A stretch of 64,000 bases of DNA from positions 123,206 through 187,205 of the forward strand of contig DAOPQC010000002.1 of NCBI GenBank assembly GCA_035358815.1. The letters are read 5' to 3'. Each line of letters begins with the position of its first letter. Position 1 is the first letter of the stretch. A program made the position numbers and the translations under genes. The notes beneath the pieces are model-generated. The model had not been told where the DNA came from and made no database searches. It was given only the letters and a program-made list of their open reading frames with translations. Shown piece after piece: positions 1-7,803 of this stretch. This DNA is from Thermoanaerobaculales bacterium (GTDB lineage Bacteria > Acidobacteriota > Thermoanaerobaculia > Thermoanaerobaculales > Sulfomarinibacteraceae).

Positions 1-268
1 ACATCATCAGCTCGCCGGGGTGCGCCTCGCGCGGGCAGGTCTCGGAGCAGGTCCCGCAGTAGTAGCACATCCACGGCTCGGGGCTCTCCTCGATCCGCTC
101 GTCGAGCCCGAGCTGGAGGTAGCGGATGATCTTGCGGGGAAACACGGTGTCACCCTCCGACAGGGCGCACACCGCGGTGCAGTTGCCGCAGTTGAAGCAC
201 TTGTTCACCGTGGTGCCGCCGAACTCGGCGAGCTCGGCAGAAAGGCCGGGGTTGAGTCGGTAGCTCAT
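1..268 (-). CDS. hdrC: HdrC-like heterodisulfide reductase iron-sulfur subunit (3' end outside window)
   Basis: The first 89 codons are visible and the frame is still open at base 1. Two complete CxxCxxCxxxC motifs (Cys24-34 and Cys68-78) are spaced as in the HdrC subunit, which carries electrons through two [4Fe-4S] clusters between HdrA and HdrB. The ATG at 268 overlaps the previous gene's TGA as ATGA, with GGGGAG upstream, so translation is probably coupled. It is the last visible gene of the Hdr/Mvh operon; hdrB would be expected next, beyond the window. Family call is firm; the real substrate disulfide is unknown in a bacterium without coenzyme M. Confidence 0.85.
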   Translation of the reverse strand, partial: MSYRLNPGLSAELAEFGGTTVNKCFNCGNCTAVCALSEGDTVFPRKIIRYLQLGLDERIEESPEPWMCYYCGTCSETCPREAHPGELMM

Positions 269-573
269 CACTCGCTCCCCTTGAGGGCATAGCGCACGTA
301 GTCGCCGGCCTCACCGGCCTCGACCACCTGTCCGTAGCGACGCATCGCCATCAGGTGCCAGAGCACGGTCGTGGTGGGCAGCTCGCACTCGGCGCCCAGC
401 TCGGGCACCGTCCGCGGCCCTCCCGCGAGCGCACCGCGCAGCAGCTTGCGGATCCGCCCCTGCTCCTTGACGGAGGCCTGCAGCTCTTTGCTGACGCCTC
501 CCAGCCGATCGCGCAGGATCTCGATCGGGCGCTTGGGCCGATCGGCCTTGCCGGTGGTCGTCTTCTCGCCCAT
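268..573 (-). CDS. small winged-helix-like protein inside the hdr operon
   Basis: A 101-residue basic protein. The N-terminal part (about 15-45) is Lys/Arg-rich and helical; residues about 50-100 read as a winged helix-turn-helix (PRTVPELGAECELPTTTVLW followed by a YVRYAL strand). There are no cysteines arranged for metal binding. The ATG at 573 has GGGAGG five bases upstream and lies 17 bases after the short HdrA gene; its TGA overlaps the hdrC start. The position suggests either a local regulator or a small structural partner of the Hdr complex. I cannot tell which from the sequence. Confidence 0.7.
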   Translation of the reverse strand: MGEKTTTGKADRPKRPIEILRDRLGGVSKELQASVKEQGRIRKLLRGALAGGPRTVPELGAECELPTTTVLWHLMAMRRYGQVVEAGEAGDYVRYALKGSE

Positions 574-590
574 GCTCGCCTCCCGACCGC

Positions 591-1913
591 TCAGTTCGCC
601 GCGGCGGCCACGGCCGGCACCTTGTGCCAGCCGGTCCGCTGCAGGCGCCCGGCGGCCGCCATGGCCGCCTCGCCGGCCTCGACGATCGCGTCCGGAATGT
701 CCTTGGGGCCCGCGGCCACGCCGGCCACGAACACGCCAGAGAGGGTCGTGAATGACGGGTTGATCTTGCCTTCCGGGGTGGCCATGAACCCGTCCGAGGC
801 CTCGTCGCACGCCACCACGCCGTGCGCGTGCCATGCCGGCACCAGCCCCTGCGCGAGCACCACCAGATCGTGGCGGCGCTCCTCGACGCGGCCGCCCTCG
901 TCCAGCATCTCGACCCGCACCACCAGGTCGTTGTTGTCGACCTCCTTGATCGTCGCGACCTTGCCCTTGATCACCCGCACGCCTTCTTTCATGGTCCGCT
1001 GGTAGAACTGCTCGTAGCCCTTGCCGAACGCCCGGATGTCCATGTGGTAGAGGGTGACCTCGACGCCGTGGATGTAGTGACGCAGGAGCAACGCCTGCTT
1101 GAGGGAGTACATGCAGCACACCCGCGAGCAGTAGGGCACGCCGATCGAGCGGTCGCGGCTGCCCGCGCACTGGACGTACGCGATCTTGCGCGGGATCTTG
1201 CCGTCGGAAGGCCGCAGCACGCGGCCGTACGGGCCGTTCGACGACTGCACCCGCTCCATGGCGAGCGGGTTCATGACGTTGAGGAGGCGGCCGCCGCCGT
1301 ACTCCGGCTTCCTCGCCATCGGCGTGATGTCGAGCCCGGTGGCGATGATCACCGCGCCGACCCTGGTCTCGACCTGCTCGGCCACCTGATCGAAGACGAT
1401 GCACTCGGTCGGGCACACCTTCTCGCACTTGCCGCAGAAGATGCAGTGCTCGGCGTCGAGCACCGCCTTCTGCGGGATCGCGTTGCCGTGCGGGATGTAG
1501 ATGGCGCGCCGCGCGCCCAGCCCCTGGTCGAACTCGTGGGGGACGTCGACCGGGCACTCGAGCTCGCACTTGGAGCAGCCGATGCACATGTCCTCGTCCA
1601 CGTAGCGCGGCTTCTTCTCGATCGTCGCGACGAACCCGTCGCCCTCCGGGTCCACCTTCAGCACCTCGGCCCAGGTCTGGACCTGGATGTGGGAGTGGTG
1701 CGAGGACTCGGCCATCCGCGGCGTGCAGATGCAGCTCGAGCAGTCGAGGGTCGGGAAGACCTTGTTGAGGCCGACCATGATGCCGCCGATCGATGCGTAC
1801 TTCTCGACCAGCAGCACGTCGTAGCCCTGCTCGCCGAGGTCGAGGGCGGCCTGCATGCCGGTGATCCCGCCGCCGATCACGAGGGCGTCATAGCGCTTGC
1901 GAATTTCAGGCAT
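591..1913 (-). CDS. short HdrA-like flavin/iron-sulfur protein
   Basis: 440 residues. An N-terminal Rossmann FAD site (VIGGGITGMQAALDL, about 12-26) is followed by LDCSSCICTPRM and then two intact ferredoxin-type clusters, CIGCSKCELECP and CIFCGKCEKVCP, joined by the ARRAIYIPHGNAIP segment typical of the HdrA core. It lacks both the N-terminal Cys-rich domain and the C-terminal ferredoxin of full HdrA. It overlaps the end of mvhA by 8 bases and has GGGGGAG before its ATG. It probably pairs with the long HdrA encoded upstream, whose own two central clusters are degenerate (see findings). Confidence 0.85.
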   Translation of the reverse strand: MPEIRKRYDALVIGGGITGMQAALDLGEQGYDVLLVEKYASIGGIMVGLNKVFPTLDCSSCICTPRMAESSHHSHIQVQTWAEVLKVDPEGDGFVATIEKKPRYVDEDMCIGCSKCELECPVDVPHEFDQGLGARRAIYIPHGNAIPQKAVLDAEHCIFCGKCEKVCPTECIVFDQVAEQVETRVGAVIIATGLDITPMARKPEYGGGRLLNVMNPLAMERVQSSNGPYGRVLRPSDGKIPRKIAYVQCAGSRDRSIGVPYCSRVCCMYSLKQALLLRHYIHGVEVTLYHMDIRAFGKGYEQFYQRTMKEGVRVIKGKVATIKEVDNNDLVVRVEMLDEGGRVEERRHDLVVLAQGLVPAWHAHGVVACDEASDGFMATPEGKINPSFTTLSGVFVAGVAAGPKDIPDAIVEAGEAAMAAAGRLQRTGWHKVPAVAAAAN

Positions 1914-3432
1914 GGTCGCTCCCCCTCGCCGCGCGGCTCCCCTCGGCCAGCACCGCGCCGTCGACGTCGCGGATTCGCACCGTCATCGGCATCTGCCCGG
2001 GGAGGCTGTGAGTGGCGCATCCGTAGCACGGGTCGTAGGCGCGGAACGCCATCTCGATCTTGTTGAGCAGGCCCTCGGTGACGTCCACACCCTTGTGGAT
2101 CAGCCCCTGCGCCGCCTGCTTGATCGACATCGAGATCGCGGCGTTGTTGTTGGTGGTGCCGACGATCAGGTTGGCCTTGCGGACGATGCCCTTCTCGTCG
2201 GTGATGTAGTGGTGGGTGAGAGTGCCGCGCGGGGCCTCGACGCAGCCGACGCCCTCGCTCGGGGTGCGGGTCGGCAGCGCCCGGTACTTCTCCTGATTGG
2301 TGATCTCGGGGTCGCGCACCAGCTCGAGCGCGCGCTCGGCGGCATTGATCATCTCAATGACCCGCGCCCAGTGAATCGCGAGCGTGTGGTGGACCGGGCG
2401 CTTGCCGGACCGATCGCCGGTCAGGACCTCGAAGTACTGCTCGTAGGCGGCCTGCGCCTTGGGGGTGCTCATCGCGTCGGCCGCGTTGAGGCGCGACTGC
2501 GGGGTGGCACGGTAGACGCCGGAGTCCACCCCGTCGACCAGGCCCTTCCAGCCCACCGCCTTGAGGTACGGGAACTTGAGGTAGGTCCACGTCTCCACCC
2601 GCTCGGCGACGTGCTTCAGGTAGTCCCGGGGCGGGTACTTGACCAGCTCGCGCCCTTCCGGGTCGACCACCCGGACCTCGCCGTCGTAGTAGTTGGAGCG
2701 GTTCTTGCCGTCGACCAGCCCCATCGAGTAGGTGGCGTGGCGGTAGGGCCCGTTCAGGACCAGGTCGACGTAATGGTCGTTGGCCAGCACCACGTTGCGG
2801 AACAGCTCGAGGGTGAACTCGGCGAACTCCACCATGTAGCAGGCGATCTCGTCGAGCCGGACGCGCTCCTCCGCCGACAGTGGCTTGGACATCCCGCCGG
2901 GGATGGCGTTGATCGGGTTGACCGGCCGGCCACCGAAGATCGCTGCCGCCTCGTGGCCCCACTGCCGGCAGCGGATCACCTTGCCGGCGACCTCGAGGCC
3001 AACCTTGCCGATGACGCCGATCAGGTTGCGGGTTGCGGGGTCGCTGTCCGGGCCCATCACGAAGTCCGGACCGCCGAGGGCGTAGAAGTGGGTGGCGTGG
3101 TCGGTGACGTAGAACAGGCAGTACTGGAGCTCCCGCAGCATGCGCGCGGTCGGCGGCAGCTCGATGCCGTAGACCTCGTCGCAGGCCTTCGCCGACGCCA
3201 TCAGGTGGGCCTCCGGGCAGACCCCGCAGATCCGCGGCGTGATCCGCGGCAGCTCCTCCACCGGGCGGCCCTCGCAGAAGCGCTCGAATCCGCGCAGCTC
3301 GGGAACCTGGAAGAAGCAGTCGGCGACCTCGCCGTCAGCGTCGAGGAAGATGTCGATCTTGCCGTGCCCTTCGAGGCGGGTGACGGGATCGATCGAGATG
3401 CGCCGTGTTCCAGGGCTGGTCGTCGCGCTCAT
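1906..3432 (-). CDS. mvhA: [NiFe] hydrogenase large subunit, MvhA type
   Basis: 508 residues. Both nickel-binding signatures are intact: RICGVC near the N-terminus and DPCYGCATH near the C-terminus. The LEGHGKI start and overall length fit the cytoplasmic group 3c (F420-non-reducing, Hdr-linked) hydrogenases. It would oxidise H2 and pass electrons through MvhG and MvhD to HdrA. I chose the ATG at 3432, four bases after GGAGG, over the GTG at 3435 where the Shine-Dalgarno spacing would be only one base. The protein runs about 28 residues past the DPCxxC motif, so a maturation-type C-terminal extension may be present. Confidence 0.93.
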   Translation of the reverse strand: MSATTSPGTRRISIDPVTRLEGHGKIDIFLDADGEVADCFFQVPELRGFERFCEGRPVEELPRITPRICGVCPEAHLMASAKACDEVYGIELPPTARMLRELQYCLFYVTDHATHFYALGGPDFVMGPDSDPATRNLIGVIGKVGLEVAGKVIRCRQWGHEAAAIFGGRPVNPINAIPGGMSKPLSAEERVRLDEIACYMVEFAEFTLELFRNVVLANDHYVDLVLNGPYRHATYSMGLVDGKNRSNYYDGEVRVVDPEGRELVKYPPRDYLKHVAERVETWTYLKFPYLKAVGWKGLVDGVDSGVYRATPQSRLNAADAMSTPKAQAAYEQYFEVLTGDRSGKRPVHHTLAIHWARVIEMINAAERALELVRDPEITNQEKYRALPTRTPSEGVGCVEAPRGTLTHHYITDEKGIVRKANLIVGTTNNNAAISMSIKQAAQGLIHKGVDVTEGLLNKIEMAFRAYDPCYGCATHSLPGQMPMTVRIRDVDGAVLAEGSRAARGSDHA

Positions 3433-3442
3433 CACGCCTCCC

Positions 3443-4411
3443 TCACCTGCGGCCCTTGAGGTCGCCGTCGGACATCGTGAACCGGTAGAACGTACCCACC
3501 GGGTCGACGATCTGGTCGATCAGCTCCTGGGCGCGCTCCTCGACCTCGGCATCGAGCAGGGAGCCGAGCGCCCCGATGAACGCCGCCCCCTGGTCACCGG
3601 CCTCGCCGGCGGGACCGTAGCAGCCGCGGCACGGCATGTTGACCTTGGTGCACAGCGCGCCGCAGCCGCTGCGGGTGGCGGCGCCGAGGCACACGAAGCC
3701 TTGCTCCAGCAGGCACCAGCCGGGCTCCGGGATCGCCTCGTGGGGCCGCCGGAAGCCGCTGATCTTGGCCAGCCTCTTCTCGAGCGCGCACTCGTCGCAC
3801 ACCGACTTGCCGGTACAGCCCGCGAGCTGGGCGGGCGCGCGCGCCGGCAGTGCCCCGCTCAGGAACGCCTGGCACACCTCCCAGACCCGCGCCGCCTGCG
3901 GCGGGCAGCCCGGGATCAGGTAGTCGACCTCGACGATGTCGGACAGCCGGAGCACCTGCGGGTAGAAGTGCGGGATCTCGAGCTCGCCGACCGCGACCTC
4001 GGTGCGCGGCCGCGGCAGCACGCCGTCCGGGTTGTCGACCGACGGGCACTCGGTGTAGCTGCGCGCAAACACCTCGTCCGGGGTCGCCAGGTTGGCGAGG
4101 GCCGGGATGCCGCCCGAGATCGCGCACGCGCCGTACGCGACCAGGGTCTTGCTCTTCTGCCGGAGCAGCCGCGCCAGCCGCTCCTGCTCCGAGTTGCGGA
4201 CGCTGCCGTTGAACAGGCAGAGGTCGATGTAGCCGTCGGGGTAGCCGGCGACATGGTGGTACTTGAAGTCGGCGGCGCACGGCCAGAACACCACGTCGGC
4301 GCCGGCGACCAGCTCGAGCAGGTGGGGGCCGATCTCGAGCAGCGAGATGTCGCACCCGCCGCAGCTCCCGGCCCAGTACATCGCGATCTTGGCCTTGCTG
4401 ACGGCGCTCAT
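3443..4411 (-). CDS. mvhG: [NiFe] hydrogenase small subunit, MvhG type
   Basis: 322 residues. The proximal-cluster motif WAGSCGGCDIS lies near the N-terminus, with YGACAISGG and PGCPPQ following. A C-terminal Cys-rich region (CTGKSVCDECALEKR, then CLGAATRSGCGALC and PCRGCYGP) supplies the other [4Fe-4S] ligands. There is no Tat signal, which fits a cytoplasmic enzyme. The ATG at 4411 overlaps the mvhD stop as ATGA; a TTG codon 15 bases upstream is a less likely start. It sits between mvhD and mvhA in one transcription unit. Confidence 0.93.
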   Translation of the reverse strand: MSAVSKAKIAMYWAGSCGGCDISLLEIGPHLLELVAGADVVFWPCAADFKYHHVAGYPDGYIDLCLFNGSVRNSEQERLARLLRQKSKTLVAYGACAISGGIPALANLATPDEVFARSYTECPSVDNPDGVLPRPRTEVAVGELEIPHFYPQVLRLSDIVEVDYLIPGCPPQAARVWEVCQAFLSGALPARAPAQLAGCTGKSVCDECALEKRLAKISGFRRPHEAIPEPGWCLLEQGFVCLGAATRSGCGALCTKVNMPCRGCYGPAGEAGDQGAAFIGALGSLLDAEVEERAQELIDQIVDPVGTFYRFTMSDGDLKGRR

Positions 4412-4914
4412 GGCTGTGCCCCCCAAGGCTCCAGGTCATGGCCGTGGCCGACCCCCCGGGCGCGCTGGCGCCCCGGCCAGTCGAGCGGCCCGAGCGCGCG
4501 CACGCCCTCCACGGTCTCCCGCACCAAGCGCGCGAACTTCTCGCCCTCGGCCGCGCTCACCCACTCGAAGACGAAGCGGCCGGGCTCGATGCCGAACGCC
4601 TCGAGCGTCCGGCGGAGCAGCGGCATGCGCGCCATCGTCTTGTGGTTGCCGGCGATGTAGTGGCAGTCGCCGATGTGGCAGCCGCACACCATGACCCCAT
4701 CGGCGCCGCGGGCGAACGCGGTCGTGATCAGCTCGGGGTCGATCCTCCCCGAGCACATCAGGCGCACGATGTGGACGTTGTGGGGGTACTTCAGGCGCGC
4801 GGTGCCGGCGTTGTCGGCGCCGGTGTACGAGCACCAGTAGCAGAGGAAGGCGATGATGCGCGGCTCCCACCCATCGGGAACGGGGGTTGCCGGGTCGGCG
4901 ATCGGATCGGCCAT
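4408..4914 (-). CDS. mvhD: hydrogenase/HdrA linker iron-sulfur subunit, MvhD type
   Basis: 168 residues. Conserved cysteines in FLCYWCSYTGADNAG, RLMCSGR and VCGCHIGDCHY are those that bind the [2Fe-2S] cluster of MvhD/FlpD proteins, which bridge the hydrogenase and HdrA. The ATG at 4914 follows GGAAGGAG by six bases. An ORF extension to 4971 has no ribosome binding site and overlaps the hdrA end, so I rejected it. The C-terminal 20 residues are Gly/His-rich and probably disordered. Confidence 0.92.
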   Translation of the reverse strand: MADPIADPATPVPDGWEPRIIAFLCYWCSYTGADNAGTARLKYPHNVHIVRLMCSGRIDPELITTAFARGADGVMVCGCHIGDCHYIAGNHKTMARMPLLRRTLEAFGIEPGRFVFEWVSAAEGEKFARLVRETVEGVRALGPLDWPGRQRARGVGHGHDLEPWGAQP

Positions 4915-4930
4915 TATTCGCTCCTTCCCA

Positions 4931-6937
4931 TCAGGCGGTGACCGCGCCCGAGCGATCGGCGAGCAGGGCATAGACCTCGGACAGCACCTGGGAGTCGGTG
5001 AACCCGGCCTGCTGAATGGCGTTGCTCGGGCAGGCCGCAGCGCAGGTGCCGCACCCGGTGCAGAGGGCCTGGTTGACGTTGGCGATCCGCTTCGCGATGT
5101 CGCGGGTGATCGCCCCGTACGGGCACACCAGGAGGCAGGTCTGGCACCCGGTGCACAGCTCCTCGTTCACCCGGGCCGTGAATGGGTCCATCTCGACCTG
5201 GCCCTGGGCAATCAGGGCGGCAGCCTTGGACGCGGCGGCAGACGCCGCACCGCAGGCCTCGGTGATGTCCATCGGCCCCTGGCAGCAGCCGGCGAGAAAG
5301 ACGCCGGAGACCGCCAGCTCCACCGGCCGCAGCTTGGGGTGGACCTCGAGCAGGAAGCTGTCGTAGCCGACCGCGCAGCGGTACATGCCGACCAGCTCGC
5401 TGATGTCGTGCGGGTTGACGCCGGTGGCGAGCACCAGCAGGTCGAGCGGCAGCTCGATGTCGAGTCTGTCGGTGAGCAAGTCCTGGACCCGCACCAGCAG
5501 CGGCGAGTCGCCACGCGGATTCTTCTCCACCCGCGGCGGGTGGTGGGGGTCGAACCGGATGAACAGCGCCCCGGCCTCGGAGGCCCGCTCGTAGAACTCC
5601 TCGTGGCCCCGGCCGTAGGTGCGGATGTCCTGGTAGAGGTTGTAGATCGTCGCGTCCGGGTGGTGGCCCTTGATGGTCAGCGCGGCGTGCAGGGCGCCGG
5701 TGCAGCAGGTGCGCGCGCAGTAATCCTTGACCTTGCCGTCCGGCTGGCGCTGGTTGACGCCCTCGATCTGGCGGGCGCCGACGCAGTAGATGAAGCCGAT
5801 GCGCGGCCGGCGGGCGCCGTCGAGCGGCAGCTGGCCGCCGGTCGGCCCCTCGGGGTCGAGATAGCGGATCAGCTGCTGGAGCGTGACCACGCGCGGGAAG
5901 ATGCCGTAGCCGTACTCGCCGTACAGCGGCTCGTACGGGTCGTAGCCGGTGGCGAGCACGATCACGCCGGTCCGCACCTCCACCTCGTGCGGCTCCTCGT
6001 CGAGCTCGATCCCCTTGCCGCCGACCGCCCACACGCACTTGCCGCACTTGGTGCAGGTGTGCCAGTCGATCGCCGGCATCGGCGGCCAGCACCCCGGGTA
6101 GGCCATGTAGATCGCCTTGCGCTTCGACAGCCCGAAGTCGAACTCGTTGACCGTCTCCTCGGGGCACGCGGCGATCGCGTTGCCGCGGAAGGCGAGACGC
6201 TCGTTGACGCCGCGCGGGGTGATCCGGACCCGGGTGCGGAAGTCACCAACCACGCCCTCGGAGCCGATCACCTGACCGTTCGTGATCACCCTGATCAAGG
6301 GGTGGCTGACCACATCCTGGATCAGCGGTTGGAGCAGGTCGCGCGCCTTCTCTCCGGTCGGGAAGACGGTGTCGAGCTGGGCCATCCGGCCGCCCAGGAA
6401 CGACCGGCTCTCGACCAGGGTCACCTTCATGTTGCGCTGGGCGAGATCGCGCGCCGCCACCATGCCGGCCACGCCACCGCCGATCACCAGGGCAGCGGGC
6501 TCGATCGCGATCCGCCGCTTGTCGAGCGCGGTCAGATGGTGGGCGCGCTGGACCGCTGCGGTGACCAGCCGGGTCGCCTTCGCCGTCGCGCCGACCGGGT
6601 CCTCGGTGACCCACGAAACCTGCTCGCGAACGTTGACGTGCTCGAACAGGAACTGGTTCAGGCCGGCCCGCTCGATCGCCCGGCGGAACGTCATCTGGTG
6701 CAGCGTCGGCGAGCAGGCGGCGACGATGACCCGGTTCAGGCCGTGCTCCTTGATCGAGCTTTCGACCAGCGCCTGCCCGGGGTCCGAGCAGACGAACATG
6801 TGGGTCGTCGCCAGCACCACCCCGGGCAGCTTGCCCACCTCCTCGGCGACGTGGTGCACGTCGACGACGTCGGCGATGTTGCCGCCGCAGTGACAGACGA
6901 AGACACCGATCCGAGCTCCGCTCGAAGCCTGGCTCAT
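4931..6937 (-). CDS. hdrA: full-length HdrA, electron-bifurcating flavoprotein subunit
   Basis: 668 residues; first gene of the operon. Domains in order: the HdrA N-terminal domain (FVCHCGGNIADVVDV, plus Cys in MFVCSD and AACSP), an FAD Rossmann fold (VIGGGVAGMVAARDL, about 200), and a C-terminal pair of ferredoxin clusters (CTGCQTCLLVCP and CTGCGTCAAACP). The two clusters normally inserted after the FAD site are degraded: only one Cys remains in AIAACPEETVNEFD, and CTKCGKCVWAVGG lacks its fourth Cys. AAGGAG lies eight bases before the ATG. The role inferred from the family is flavin-based bifurcation of H2 electrons to ferredoxin and a disulfide. Confidence 0.9.
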   Translation of the reverse strand: MSQASSGARIGVFVCHCGGNIADVVDVHHVAEEVGKLPGVVLATTHMFVCSDPGQALVESSIKEHGLNRVIVAACSPTLHQMTFRRAIERAGLNQFLFEHVNVREQVSWVTEDPVGATAKATRLVTAAVQRAHHLTALDKRRIAIEPAALVIGGGVAGMVAARDLAQRNMKVTLVESRSFLGGRMAQLDTVFPTGEKARDLLQPLIQDVVSHPLIRVITNGQVIGSEGVVGDFRTRVRITPRGVNERLAFRGNAIAACPEETVNEFDFGLSKRKAIYMAYPGCWPPMPAIDWHTCTKCGKCVWAVGGKGIELDEEPHEVEVRTGVIVLATGYDPYEPLYGEYGYGIFPRVVTLQQLIRYLDPEGPTGGQLPLDGARRPRIGFIYCVGARQIEGVNQRQPDGKVKDYCARTCCTGALHAALTIKGHHPDATIYNLYQDIRTYGRGHEEFYERASEAGALFIRFDPHHPPRVEKNPRGDSPLLVRVQDLLTDRLDIELPLDLLVLATGVNPHDISELVGMYRCAVGYDSFLLEVHPKLRPVELAVSGVFLAGCCQGPMDITEACGAASAAASKAAALIAQGQVEMDPFTARVNEELCTGCQTCLLVCPYGAITRDIAKRIANVNQALCTGCGTCAAACPSNAIQQAGFTDSQVLSEVYALLADRSGAVTA

Positions 6938-7088
6938 ATCGTCGGCTCCTTGTGGTGGGGAAGAAGACCCTCGACGCCTCCGCCGGGTCGCCGGCCGCAG
7001 CCGGCGCTGCCCAGCCGCCCAAGCAACTGCACGCTCACGGTCCCCCCCTCTGGTCTGTCCGGCACGAGCGCGCACGAAGGTCTCAGTC

Positions 7089-7117
7089 AGTATGCCGCGG
7101 CGCGCCAGGGGTGTCAA
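7089..7117 (-). promoter_or_regulatory. sigma-70-type promoter of the hdr/mvh operon
   Basis: On the minus strand a perfect TTGACA (7112-7117) is followed after exactly 17 bases by CATACT (7089-7094). The predicted start near 7082 gives a leader of about 145 bases before the hdrA ATG at 6937. The divergent receiver gene may use TGGTAATACT at 7154-7163. Apart from these elements I see no recognisable riboswitch in 6938-7263. Confidence 0.7.
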
Positions 7118-7263
7118 CCGCGCCGGCGGCCCCGTGACTGGGCCGCCGAACTGTGGTAATACTTCTGGTCACGACAAGCGTGGGAGCTCGATCGAGGGGC
7201 ACCGACAGCCGCCGCACCGAGACGCCGCGGGGCAGGCGTCTGTCACTCCCCGGGGAGGCAGCC

Positions 7264-7695
7264 GTGACCGCCAAGGAGACCGTGCTGATCGTCGATGACG
7301 ACGTGGATCTGGTCGAGTCGCTGCGGATGTTCCTAGAGCGCGGGGGCTACGCCGTACGGACGGCCCATGACGCGGAAACCGGGCTCGAGCGGGTCGACGG
7401 GGACCGCCCTGACCTCATCCTGCTCGACGTCATGATGCCGGAGTCGACCGAGGGATTCCAGTTCATCTGGAGGCTACGCCAGCGCGACGAGGAGTACTTC
7501 CGCAAGGTGCCGGTGATCATGCTGACGTCGGTGGTGGAGCGCACCGGGCTGCGCTTCTACCCGGCGAGCGAGGGCGGCAGCTACCCGGCCGGCGACCCCG
7601 CTCCGGTCCAGGACTTCATCGACAAGTCGGTGGAGCCCGACGTCCTCCTCGAACGGGTGCGCGCCGCGCTTGTCGCCGCCTGGCGCAAGGGCTGA
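7264..7695 (+). CDS. stand-alone response regulator receiver protein
   Basis: 143 residues forming a single receiver domain with no output domain. The acidic pocket (DDD at 9-11), the phospho-acceptor Asp55 in LILLDVMMP, Thr in IMLTS and the Lys in DKSVEP are all present, so it should be phosphorylatable. An unusual insertion of about 20 residues (RFYPASEGGSYPAGDPAPVQ) separates the Thr and Lys motifs. The start is GTG at 7264, six bases after GGGAGG; earlier in-frame codons have no ribosome site. It is divergent from the hdr operon and may sense or control it, but no partner kinase is nearby. Confidence 0.85.
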   Translation: MTAKETVLIVDDDVDLVESLRMFLERGGYAVRTAHDAETGLERVDGDRPDLILLDVMMPESTEGFQFIWRLRQRDEEYFRKVPVIMLTSVVERTGLRFYPASEGGSYPAGDPAPVQDFIDKSVEPDVLLERVRAALVAAWRKG

Positions 7696-7803
7696 CGCCG
7701 CCCCTCCCGCCGTCCGTCGCCCGCTGGCGCCGAGCCGGCGCGACGTCCCGCCTGCCGGGTGACACCGCCGCTCCGGGAACGTATCGTGGGCGCGGAGGAT
7801 GCC

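Noticed and set aside
4853..7159. 768-codon plus-strand frame opposite hdrA
   Set aside because: Composition is that of an antisense shadow (Arg/Ala/Asp-rich, no motif); hdrA on the other strand is unambiguous.
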